A stretch of 6,417 nt of DNA from Bacteroidota bacterium (GCA_023229405.1 JALNZH010000221.1:1-6417), one strand, 5' to 3'; positions 1 to 6,417 are shown, counted from the stretch's first letter. Notes: a model not told the origin generated them from the sequence alone. Numbers and translations: made by a program.

Positions 1-1034
1 AAAAACTGAAGGTCGGTGAAAAGATTGGTTCCCACTCCGAACTGGCGGCTTACTACGGGGTCAGTCTCATTACAGTGAAAAAAGCGTTGGCAACGATGAT
101 CTATGAAGGTATTGCCTTTAGCCGGGTAGGAATGGGAACCTACGTTGCCAAATCCCTTTTGGAATCAAACCAAAGAGAACAACAAACCATCGGACTGGTT
201 TTTCGTGATATCCGCAGTCCTTTTTTCTCTCGCGTAATGCATAGTGTTGAAGAAGCCGCCTATAAACTCGGATATCATGTCCTTATATCAAATTCTTCAG
301 GAAAAGCGGAACGTGAAGATTCGCAAATTGCCCGGTTCCGAAAATTTGGCGTTAAGGGAATGATTATCGCATCGATGACCCATGAATACCATGCCACACC
401 TGCCATTCAACAACTACAGCGTGAACATTTTCCCTTTGTGATGGTTTCGTATATGGCAGATACTACCATCCCTTTTGTTGGATGTGACCATGAGCTTGGT
501 GCATTTTTAGCTACAAATTACCTCGTCAAACTTGGATATCAGCGGATTGGTTATATCAATGGGGAAAAAGGAAATGAAGTTGGAAATCTTCGTCTGCAGG
601 GATATAAGCGCGCATTAAAAACTCACGGCAAAAAGATCGATGATCAACTGCACTTTCGTCTCAGTAAACGTGGCGAATGGTTCGATTATCAGTCCGGGTA
701 TGAGATCGGCAAGCGGTTTTCTCAATTAAAAACTCAGCCTGATGCAATGTTCGTGTATAACGATCTGGCAGCACTCGGCTTCGAATATGCAATTCTGGAA
801 CAGGGTCTACGCGTACCAGAAGACGTCGCAATTGTCGGTTTTGATGATATTGAAAGCGGTCAATTTGCCGCAACGCCGTTAACAACTATCCAGCAACCAA
901 CAGAAGTTATCGGACGTCAGGCGATGGATTTGTTAGTCAAACAGATTCAAGGGAAAACAGCAACCATACGGCAAATTTTGAAACCAAAACTTATCGTTCG
1001 AGAATCTTGTGGAAAAGCAAGAAGCAAAAAATAA
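1..1034 (+). CDS. GntR/LacI hybrid transcriptional regulator (AraR-like architecture), 5' partial
   Basis: This is a sugar-responsive DNA-binding regulator whose N-terminus lies outside the window. The open frame enters at base 3 and reads KLKVGEKIGSHSELAAYYGV, then SLITVKKALATMIYEGI and GMGTYVA. That is the typical GntR winged helix-turn-helix: the ELAxxYGVSxxTVxxAL recognition helix followed by the GxGTYVA wing. The GTG at 75 sits inside the recognition helix and cannot be the true start. About 20-30 residues are probably missing. The rest is a LacI/periplasmic-binding-protein-like effector domain: IGLVFRDIRSPFFSRVM, then LVKLGYQRIGYING, FVYNDLAALG and VPEDVAIVGFDDIESGQF. The C-terminus, PKLIVRESC, is also typical. 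A GntR head on a LacI-type body is the arrangement of Bacillus AraR. The ligand is probably a mono- or oligosaccharide, but which one cannot be read. It lies upstream of and parallel to the receptor gene, so local control of that gene is a reasonable inference. Confidence 0.93.
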   Translation, partial: KLKVGEKIGSHSELAAYYGVSLITVKKALATMIYEGIAFSRVGMGTYVAKSLLESNQREQQTIGLVFRDIRSPFFSRVMHSVEEAAYKLGYHVLISNSSGKAEREDSQIARFRKFGVKGMIIASMTHEYHATPAIQQLQREHFPFVMVSYMADTTIPFVGCDHELGAFLATNYLVKLGYQRIGYINGEKGNEVGNLRLQGYKRALKTHGKKIDDQLHFRLSKRGEWFDYQSGYEIGKRFSQLKTQPDAMFVYNDLAALGFEYAILEQGLRVPEDVAIVGFDDIESGQFAATPLTTIQQPTEVIGRQAMDLLVKQIQGKTATIRQILKPKLIVRESCGKARSKK

Positions 1035-1067
1035 TCGTAACAACTCAACGTTTAAAAAACTCTTTTT

Positions 1068-1108
1068 CCTGCCAAGAACATCCTCTCGCCAGAGGAAATG
1101 TCTCCAGG
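1068..1108 (+). other. Imperfect hairpin between regulator and receptor; possible weak terminator or leader element
   Basis: A bulged stem can be drawn by hand. CCTG (1068-1071) pairs with CAGG (1105-1108), and AGAACAT (1075-1081) pairs with ATGTCT (1098-1103) with one bulged A. TCCTCT (1081-1086) pairs with AGAGGA (1091-1096) around the loop CGCC, although T1081 can join only one of the last two helices. Four T's follow at 1112-1115. It starts 33 bases after the regulator stop, so it may end the regulator transcript weakly. If transcription reads through, it could instead be a leader structure for the receptor mRNA. The inner 6-bp arms are perfect; the outer pairing is broken by internal loops. 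Confidence 0.35.
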
Positions 1109-1111
1109 TAG

Positions 1112-1143
1112 TTTTATCAACTAGTCCATCGGGAATGATTTTG
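1112..1143 (+). promoter_or_regulatory. Weak Bacteroidota-like promoter candidate for the receptor gene
   Basis: TGATTTTG at 1136-1143 differs in one fixed base from the Bacteroidota -7 element TAnnTTTG. TTTT at 1112-1115 lies exactly 20 bases upstream, where a TTTG -33 element is expected, and has one mismatch. Transcription would then start near 1150, giving a leader of about 27 bases and placing the hairpin at 1068-1108 upstream of the transcript. The match is loose in AT-rich DNA, and the promoter consensus of this organism is unknown, so this is only a candidate. Confidence 0.25.
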
Positions 1144-1176
1144 TATTTCCTCACTGCATAACTAACAGTCAATCAT

Positions 1177-4152
1177 ATGAGAATATTCACTACGCTGTTT
1201 ATTTTTGCATTCCTTCCAGTAATTGGTTTCAGTCAACAGACACTTCGCGGGACTGTCACTGATTCCACTAACGGCGATCAGTTGGTCGGTATTAATGTCG
1301 TTGTGGAAGGAACGTCACTGGGAGGATCGACCGATATTGAAGGTTATTTTTCGGTACAGAACATTCCTTCCGGTAATTACACCATCCGTATCTCGTGTGT
1401 CGGATATGAACAACAACGTATTCCGATGAACTTTTCTGAACAAACAGTACAAACACTAAATGTTCGTTTGAGTCCAACAGTTCTTGTCGGCGACGAAGTG
1501 GTGATTACCGCTCAGATGCGCGGACAATTAGCGGCAATCAATCAACAAATTACTGCAAATACAATTGTGAATGTTATTTCTGAGGACAGAATAAAAGAAT
1601 TGCCGGATGCTAATGCAGCCGATGCTATCGGCCGTCTTTCCGGTGTATCGCTGATTCGAAGCGGCGGCGAAGCTAGCAAAGTCATTCTACGGGGGTTAAG
1701 CAGTAAATTTTCCGTCGTCACTATCGACGGAAACCGAATGTCTCCCACCGATGCGAACGAACGTGGAGTTGATCTCAGCACGATTTCTCAAGGTTCTCTG
1801 GCGGGCATAGAACTTTTCAAAGCCGCCACCTCCGATAAAGACGGCGATGCCATTGCCGGCAGTGTCAATTTAGTAACAAAAAAAGCCCCCTCCACGAGAC
1901 TACTTCGCCTTGAACCTCGAGGAAATTATAATGGTTTGGATAAATCTGCCGACCAATATAATTTCTCCGGACGGTATGGCGAACGATTTTTTGACGATCT
2001 GTTTGGTCTGCAGATTTCCGGCAATGCCGAACGAATGATCAGGAGCAACGAATCAACAGATATTAATTACGATACAAGAACAAATTCAGGGAAGGATTAT
2101 ATCATTACGTTGTTCAGTCCTTTGTATACGAATGAAATACGAAAACGCAACGGAGGAAGTATCATCCTGGATTTTGATACGCCTGATGAAGGCCACATCC
2201 TACTCAACTCCGTTGTTAACCACACCTCAAGAAATTACCTCACATCATATCGAACATATCCGCAATCAGGCCAGGTTATTTATGATTACAGGGACAAGGA
2301 AACAGAAATCACCACATTTAATTCATTTCTCCATGGTGAAAACAATGTTGTCGGCATGAAGATTCATTGGAATGTTGCGTTTACTCAGGCAAAGAGCAGC
2401 GATCCATTTGATTACGAATTAAATTTTACTGAGAGCAGCGATACAACAGCCGGTATGAAGAATGTACCTCCAGAATATTTAAAAGGTCCGGTTGATAGAT
2501 GGGCACAATATGCATGGAACAATTTCCAAGCAGCGTACATTGACCATGCAAACGATAATACGCGGTCGAATTTTGATAAAGAACAAAGTGCGTCGCTCGA
2601 TCTTTCAAAACAATATTCTTTACTCGACGATATTTCGGGAGAGATTAAATTCGGCGGAAAATTTAGACAAAAATCACGCTATGCCGCTTTCCGTCAGGCA
2701 AGAGCTATTTCCTATCTTGATTCTTGGCCGCTCTGGAAAAAACAACCTGATGGAACGATCGTCAAAAAAGATCTCTCCGGAACACGATTCGAAAACCTAA
2801 CGTTAGGCCCGGGTGGAATAGTGATTTTCACGAATTTTCTCGATCCAATACCTGAGCGGCGTGATATTTATGAGGAACATCCTCTCAATCCGATGATCAA
2901 CCGAGACGCACTTCGGTTATGGAGGCAATTGAATATCAACGGATATAACGATCAAACAGGTAATGATGCCGAATATAAAATAAATGCACAAGTTGAGGGA
3001 GATTCGTATGGCGTGATGGAGCGTGTACTTGCCGGGTATGCAATGAACACACTGAATATTGGACCACAACTCTCTTTCATTTCCGGAGTTCGGATTGAAA
3101 GCGACGACAATGATTACACTTCAAAATTTACTCCGAAAGTGCTGGGTGGATATCCATACCCCGCCGGTGAATTGAGAGATACGACAGTATATCATACAGA
3201 AAGCGTTGTGCTCCCCAATTTCCATGCTATCTACCGTGCAACAAATTTTATGACCCTCCGATTAGCCGGATATAAAATGTTAGCTCGACCGGATTTTAAT
3301 CAACGATTGTTAAAGTTCATCGCAAGCACGGGGACAAACAATATTATCCTAGAAGTAGGTAATCCTGCATTAAAAAATGCCACTGCCTGGAACTATGAAT
3401 TTCAAACACAATTGTTCGGCAATACGATAGGATTATTTTCTGTTTCAGCATTTTATAAAGATATCAAAGACATGTACAATTCCATCAATAGTGTTGAAGT
3501 ATCCGGACAACCGATTCTTGACAGCCTCGGAATTCCGTGGAAAAATCCATATGCAAAATCCACAAAATATAGACTCCGGTTTCCTTACAATACGACACAG
3601 CCGACTCATCTTTGGGGATTTGAGATTGAACATCAGACGAACCTCAAATTTTTGCCGGGATACCTCAGCAATATCATCCTGAACTACAATTTTACCATTA
3701 TCCGTTCGGAAACGTGGGTCTCGTCATCAAAATTGGTTGGCGATAGTGTGGACAATCCGCCGTTTACCCGTAAACTTTGGGTTACTCACTTTGTTCCGAT
3801 CGAAGTAAAACAAAAATTACGGGATCAACCGGAATTTTTCGGCAACGCATCGCTCGGATATGATATAGCGGATTTTTCCATGAGAATTTCAATGTTTTAT
3901 CAAGGTAAATACAATGTTTCTTTCTCATCAGATCGACGGGAAGACGTTGTGCAGGATGCCTATACGAAATGGGACATTTCATTGAAACAAGGAGTAACAG
4001 AAAATATTTCATTGACGGTTAATATGAATAACATTACAAATTCCCAAGAGGGATCATCCGTCGTCAATAGAGAACATCCTGAGTGGACGCTGCCCAATAC
4101 CAATAATAGGTTTGGCCCCAGCGTTGATCTTGGTGTACGAATTGAGTTGTAA
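1177..4152 (+). CDS. TonB-dependent outer-membrane receptor, carboxypeptidase-regulatory-like domain plus plug and barrel (probable glycan importer)
   Basis: The 991-residue protein is an outer-membrane transporter that takes up a ligand using TonB/ExbBD energy. It begins with a signal peptide (MRIFTTLFIFAFLPVIGFS, cleavage near residue 19). A carboxypeptidase-regulatory-like beta-sandwich follows at about 22-103 (LRGTVTDSTNGDQLVGINVVVEG ... GYFSVQNIPSGNYTIRISCVGYE, read in two parts). A TonB-box-like DEVVITAQ is at 106-113. The plug at about 125-238 has KELPDANAADAIGRLSGVSL, ILRGL, VTIDGNRM and AIAGSVNLVTKK. The rest is a 22-strand-type beta-barrel ending NRFGPSVDLGVRIEL. The plug wording resembles the TonB-Xanth-Caul (TIGR01782) type of receptor, often found in carbohydrate loci, more than canonical SusC. 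No SusD partner is seen. The ATG at 1177 directly precedes the signal peptide, but no clear Shine-Dalgarno lies before it. The last residue is Leu rather than the common aromatic. The substrate is unknown; a sugar is inferred from context. Confidence 0.94.
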   Translation: MRIFTTLFIFAFLPVIGFSQQTLRGTVTDSTNGDQLVGINVVVEGTSLGGSTDIEGYFSVQNIPSGNYTIRISCVGYEQQRIPMNFSEQTVQTLNVRLSPTVLVGDEVVITAQMRGQLAAINQQITANTIVNVISEDRIKELPDANAADAIGRLSGVSLIRSGGEASKVILRGLSSKFSVVTIDGNRMSPTDANERGVDLSTISQGSLAGIELFKAATSDKDGDAIAGSVNLVTKKAPSTRLLRLEPRGNYNGLDKSADQYNFSGRYGERFFDDLFGLQISGNAERMIRSNESTDINYDTRTNSGKDYIITLFSPLYTNEIRKRNGGSIILDFDTPDEGHILLNSVVNHTSRNYLTSYRTYPQSGQVIYDYRDKETEITTFNSFLHGENNVVGMKIHWNVAFTQAKSSDPFDYELNFTESSDTTAGMKNVPPEYLKGPVDRWAQYAWNNFQAAYIDHANDNTRSNFDKEQSASLDLSKQYSLLDDISGEIKFGGKFRQKSRYAAFRQARAISYLDSWPLWKKQPDGTIVKKDLSGTRFENLTLGPGGIVIFTNFLDPIPERRDIYEEHPLNPMINRDALRLWRQLNINGYNDQTGNDAEYKINAQVEGDSYGVMERVLAGYAMNTLNIGPQLSFISGVRIESDDNDYTSKFTPKVLGGYPYPAGELRDTTVYHTESVVLPNFHAIYRATNFMTLRLAGYKMLARPDFNQRLLKFIASTGTNNIILEVGNPALKNATAWNYEFQTQLFGNTIGLFSVSAFYKDIKDMYNSINSVEVSGQPILDSLGIPWKNPYAKSTKYRLRFPYNTTQPTHLWGFEIEHQTNLKFLPGYLSNIILNYNFTIIRSETWVSSSKLVGDSVDNPPFTRKLWVTHFVPIEVKQKLRDQPEFFGNASLGYDIADFSMRISMFYQGKYNVSFSSDRREDVVQDAYTKWDISLKQGVTENISLTVNMNNITNSQEGSSVVNREHPEWTLPNTNNRFGPSVDLGVRIEL
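1709..1733 (+). repeat. Perfect 9-bp inverted repeat inside the receptor plug coding region
   Basis: TTTCCGTCG (1709-1717) and CGACGGAAA (1725-1733) are exact reverse complements separated by 7 bases. They span codons for residues 178-186 of the receptor (FSVVTIDGN). Such a stem could fold in the mRNA, but it overlaps a conserved plug motif, so codon content alone may explain it. Confidence 0.6.
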
Positions 4153-4182
4153 TCTAATCCACAGTACCATTCAAACAATAAC

Positions 4183-4188
4183 AGGAGG
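4183..4188 (+). promoter_or_regulatory. Perfect Shine-Dalgarno (AGGAGG) of the beta-helix gene
   Basis: AGGAGG ends 5 bases before the ATG at 4194. This fixes the start of the downstream gene, which opens directly into a signal peptide. It contrasts with the receptor start at 1177, where no such motif is visible, and suggests that the downstream gene is translated independently and efficiently from a shared mRNA. Confidence 0.85.
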
Positions 4189-4193
4189 TTGTC

Positions 4194-5843
4194 ATGAGAA
4201 GTGTTTATATCGTTATGGTGTTGATCTTGCTCACATCTGTCGGCGCTTTTAGCCAGACCCCGGATGAAGTAGTTTTACCGGACTACAATGCTTCCGGAAA
4301 TTATCTTAACGACCAGATTATGGGAGATACAACGTCGTTGGGAACCAGAAAGAACCCGAATCGGACCTATGTGCTGCAAAAAAACGGCATGTATCTGATC
4401 GCAGCATCTATTCGGAACAACGGATGGACATTGCGAATAAAAGCAGAAAATGTTCCTGGAAAAAGACCTGTTGTGTACGCATTTAAAAATTCTGTCACCG
4501 GTGTGTATTCGAGCCAACAATTCGATGTACGGGGCAATTTCTGGATTAAAAATATCGCTTTGGTCGGTTGGTCCACTATTGCTGAGGAAATTTCCCAGAT
4601 GCCCCCCTATATTATCAACGTGAACGGTGTCGGTTATACAGTGGAAGTTGACAGCTGTGTACTGATGGGAGTGAACGGTGTATTACTCCGTGTTCCCTCG
4701 GCGACCCATCTTGTCTCTGCTACGAATTCCATCTTTACGCAATCTGGAAATCTTTTCAACACGGATATTGGTAACGGAAGACCGTTTGATTTTAGAAATA
4801 CAACTATCGATACTGTGATCATTCGGAATTGCACGTTTACGGACGGCACTGACAGGGTGGTTCGACATTACAACGCTACCGGCCCGATAAAGGAATTTGT
4901 GTTTGATCATAATACAGTCCTGAATTATTTATCCACACATGGTAATCTCGCCTTGGGAAGAGTCGGTAGAAAAGTGACGATCACCAACAATCTGTTTGTT
5001 GATAATTTTGTGCTCGGACGTGATTCGACCGATGATACGCGGTTGGGTGAGTTTGGCAACGCCAATGAAAAAGAAACAAATGGGAAAAATAGAATGACGA
5101 TGGTCAGCAGCGTGCCTGATTCGGCCGGACAAGTTGACCCGACTGTCTATATAGTGCGAAATAATTATTATGGTGTCACTCCGGCAGTACAAGCATGGTA
5201 TGATTCGAAAAGCGCATTAGGAATTGGAAACCTCATTCCGTTAACATATCATATTAGCAAAAAACTCGGTGCGGATTCCCTGATCGCTTTTAGGAAAGAT
5301 ACTATTGCCTTTACTCTTTCTCCGAAACATTTGGTACCATTTGCCACGTGGTATTATGACCCAGCAGGAGCAAATAAGAAAAAAGCAAACACCGGATTCA
5401 CCGCAGACATGGACATGCAGAGGTCAGACTGGAAGTACTACGTTGATACAATGAAATTAACTTATCCGAAAACGCGACCAGCATATACAGGTGCCGATGG
5501 CGGTCAACCAGCAGGTTCACTCATGTGGTGGAATCTAACGCTGCTCGGCGTGAATGCTTCCAATGGACAGGTTGTGCCGAATGAGTTTTCGTTAGAACAA
5601 AATTATCCGAATCCATTCAATCCGAGTACTCAATTAGGGTACAGAATCGGAAGAGAAGGATTGGTGTCGTTAAAAATTTATGATCTTTTAGGAAGAGAAA
5701 TTGCAACATTGGTAAATAAAGTTTTACAACCGGGCAGTTACACGGCTCAATGGAATGCATCGGGATTCAGCAGCGGTGTTTATTTCTACAAAATAGAAGC
5801 AGGACAGTTTGTTTCGACAAAAAAAATGTTCCTTGTAAAGTAG
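4194..5843 (+). CDS. Secreted right-handed beta-helix (pectate-lyase-fold-like) protein with C-terminal T9SS sorting domain
   Basis: The 549-residue protein is exported and probably placed on the cell surface or released. The signal peptide covers residues 1-20 (VMVLILLTSVGAFS). Residues about 55-330 carry spaced Asn-rich turns with a hydrophobic rung, as in parallel beta-helices: ATNSIF (176-181), IRNCTF (210-215), FDHNTV (237-242), ITNNLF (263-268) and VRNNYY (321-326). This fold is shared by pectate-lyase-like and DUF4957/DUF5123-type proteins of Bacteroidota glycan loci. Residues 390-447 form a linker-like region with YTGADGGQPAGSLMWWN. The sorting domain occupies 463-549: NEFSLEQNYPNPFNPST, then KIYDLLGREIATLVN, SSGVYFYKIEAG and TKKMFLVK. 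No catalytic triad or calcium site could be identified, so it may be a lyase, another hydrolytic enzyme or a binding protein. It starts 41 bases after the receptor stop, has its own strong ribosome site and precedes a terminator, so the two genes form one transcription unit. Confidence 0.9.
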   Translation: MRSVYIVMVLILLTSVGAFSQTPDEVVLPDYNASGNYLNDQIMGDTTSLGTRKNPNRTYVLQKNGMYLIAASIRNNGWTLRIKAENVPGKRPVVYAFKNSVTGVYSSQQFDVRGNFWIKNIALVGWSTIAEEISQMPPYIINVNGVGYTVEVDSCVLMGVNGVLLRVPSATHLVSATNSIFTQSGNLFNTDIGNGRPFDFRNTTIDTVIIRNCTFTDGTDRVVRHYNATGPIKEFVFDHNTVLNYLSTHGNLALGRVGRKVTITNNLFVDNFVLGRDSTDDTRLGEFGNANEKETNGKNRMTMVSSVPDSAGQVDPTVYIVRNNYYGVTPAVQAWYDSKSALGIGNLIPLTYHISKKLGADSLIAFRKDTIAFTLSPKHLVPFATWYYDPAGANKKKANTGFTADMDMQRSDWKYYVDTMKLTYPKTRPAYTGADGGQPAGSLMWWNLTLLGVNASNGQVVPNEFSLEQNYPNPFNPSTQLGYRIGREGLVSLKIYDLLGREIATLVNKVLQPGSYTAQWNASGFSSGVYFYKIEAGQFVSTKKMFLVK

Positions 5844-5850
5844 CTACACT

Positions 5851-5883
5851 AAGGAGGACATTCATTTAATGTCCTCCTTTTTT
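5851..5883 (+). terminator. Strong Rho-independent terminator after the receptor/beta-helix unit
   Basis: AAGGAGGACATT (5851-5862) and AATGTCCTCCTT (5868-5879) form a perfect 12-bp stem with a 5-base loop (CATTT). The run of T's covers 5878-5883. It begins 7 bases after the beta-helix stop codon and separates that unit from the next gene. Confidence 0.95.
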
Positions 5884-5902
5884 ATTTCAATACAGTGCAG
5901 AC

Positions 5903-5932
5903 TTTAGATCTTTCATAATTATTAAATGTTTG
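5903..5932 (+). promoter_or_regulatory. Weak promoter candidate for the last gene
   Basis: A new promoter is expected here because a strong terminator lies just upstream. AATGTTTG (5925-5932) differs by one fixed base from the Bacteroidota -7 motif TAnnTTTG. TTTA (5903-5906) is 18 bases upstream and resembles the TTTG -33 element. An alternative is a sigma-70-like CATAAT at 5914-5919, but it lacks a recognisable -35. In either case the operator-like palindrome at 5943-5956 would lie at or just downstream of the transcription start. Confidence 0.25.
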
Positions 5933-5942
5933 CACAATAACA

Positions 5943-5956
5943 TGGAAGCGATTCCA
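5943..5956 (+). promoter_or_regulatory. LacI-family operator-like palindrome upstream of the last gene
   Basis: TGGAAGCGATTCCA has arms TGGAA/TTCCA around a central CG step. It matches every fixed base of the general LacI/CcpA-type pattern TGNAANCGNTNNCA. It lies in the non-coding gap 64 bases before the ATG at 6021, where a repressor could block transcription. The regulator in this window has a GntR, not a LacI, DNA-binding head, so the cognate protein is probably a separate LacI-family regulator elsewhere in the genome. A single site without a genomic motif count remains a candidate. Confidence 0.5.
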
Positions 5957-6020
5957 GGCGAATAAGAAAAGCACATTATGGGTTTCGCTTTCAATTCATC
6001 ATCATATTTTTGGAGATTGT

Positions 6021-6417
6021 ATGAAAAAGTTGATTCTGTTATTTTTTTCGTTCCTGTTTTTTTTGAACACTGTCTTTGCCACATCGACCGGTTCCACAAC
6101 CAGAAACATCAATATTAATGGTGCAATTGCAAAAGGTGCAACAAACGGCACCAACGGAACAGATTGGGAAGCTGATGAAGAATATATTGCAAACGATGGA
6201 GCAAAATTCTACGTTACTTGGGATGATAATTATCTCTATGTCGCATGGAAAGGAGGAATCACCGGTCACCAACGCATACTATGGATTGACACTGATCCAA
6301 ACACAACGCCTAAGTCCGGGACTGGATTAGATTCCATTTCTTCCTATGGTGGCGTGAATGCAAAATTGCCATTTACTGCAAATTTTTTCGTTAATTTTGA
6401 AAGCGCTACAGTCGACA
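6021..6417 (+). CDS. Secreted protein with carbohydrate-binding-like (CBM9/DOMON-type) beta-sandwich, 3' partial
   Basis: The frame runs open from the ATG at 6021 to the window end, giving 132 residues. GGAG at 6012-6015, five bases before the ATG, serves as ribosome site. Residues 1-20 are a clear signal peptide (MKKLILLFFSFLFFLNTVFA), very rich in Phe and Leu. The mature part starts with a Thr/Asn/Gly-rich stretch, then NINGAIAKGA at 31-40, DWEADEEYIANDG at 48-60, KFYVTWDDNYLYVAWKGG at 62-79 and RILWIDTDPNTTP at 85-97. The pattern INGxI...W...xxxVTWDDNYLYVAxxG...xxWIDTDP resembles secreted CBM9-like or DOMON-like domains that bind sugars or haem. Such proteins in these lineages often end in a T9SS sorting domain, but the C-terminus is outside the window. 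It has its own upstream control region after the terminator. Extracellular handling of a glycan is inferred; no enzyme activity can be assigned. Confidence 0.82.
   Translation, partial: MKKLILLFFSFLFFLNTVFATSTGSTTRNININGAIAKGATNGTNGTDWEADEEYIANDGAKFYVTWDDNYLYVAWKGGITGHQRILWIDTDPNTTPKSGTGLDSISSYGGVNAKLPFTANFFVNFESATVD

Noticed and set aside
75..77. GTG at 75 as the regulator start codon
   Set aside because: The frame is open back to base 3 and the upstream codons complete the GntR helix-turn-helix; starting at 75 would cut the recognition helix in half.
1045..1054. TCAACGTTTA as a LacI-type operator just after the regulator gene
   Set aside because: Only the central AACGTT is symmetric; flanking bases do not match, and it lies over 120 bases from the receptor start.
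933..1172. Minus-strand 79-residue ORF covering the regulator-receptor gap
   Set aside because: It overlaps the 3' end of a convincing gene, has no recognisable domain, and its length is expected by chance.
5851..5907. Small ORF with an apparent AAGGAGG ribosome site and ATG at 5869 (12 codons)
   Set aside because: Both the ribosome-site-like bases and the ATG are arms of the perfect terminator stem, and the peptide has no recognisable features.
6076..6330. 84-residue ORF on the + strand beginning MPHRPVPQPE
   Set aside because: It overlaps, in another frame, the longer ORF from 6021 that has a ribosome site, a signal peptide and a recognisable domain and runs off the window end.
1..6417. 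CRISPR arrays, tRNA or rRNA genes, insertion sequences
   Set aside because: No regularly spaced direct repeats, cloverleaf or rRNA-like sequence, or transposase coding was seen on either strand.

Overview
The window carries four genes, all on the + strand, two of them cut by the window edges. In order they are: a transcriptional regulator with a GntR-type DNA-binding domain and a LacI-type sugar-sensing domain (5' end missing); a large outer-membrane TonB-dependent receptor; a secreted beta-helix protein with a C-terminal type IX secretion (T9SS) sorting domain; and the start of another secreted protein with a carbohydrate-binding-like beta-sandwich (3' end missing).

The C-terminal NYPNPFNPST...SGVYFYKI...TKKM domain on the third protein, together with a SusC-style receptor that has an N-terminal carboxypeptidase-regulatory-like domain, points to the FCB group. 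The exact wording of the tag is typical of Ignavibacteriota, Calditrichota and related lineages rather than classical gut Bacteroides. A perfect AGGAGG Shine-Dalgarno before the third gene also fits a lineage other than classical Bacteroides, which rarely use one. This placement is inference from motifs; no phylogenetic marker is present.

Layout: positions 1-1034 hold the regulator. Positions 1035-1176 are a non-coding gap with an imperfect hairpin, a small inverted repeat and a weak promoter-like pair. Positions 1177-4152 hold the receptor. After 41 bases comes the beta-helix protein (4194-5843), almost certainly co-transcribed with the receptor. A strong intrinsic terminator at 5851-5883 closes that unit. 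The gap 5884-6020 contains a 14-bp operator-like sequence that fits the LacI-family pattern. From 6021 to the window end runs the secreted beta-sandwich protein.

The most economical reading is one edge of a polysaccharide or oligosaccharide utilisation locus. The regulator senses a sugar, the receptor imports an oligosaccharide through the outer membrane using TonB energy, and the secreted beta-helix and beta-sandwich proteins bind or process the polymer outside the cell. No SusD-type lipoprotein is seen beside the receptor, and no substrate can be named from these sequences alone.
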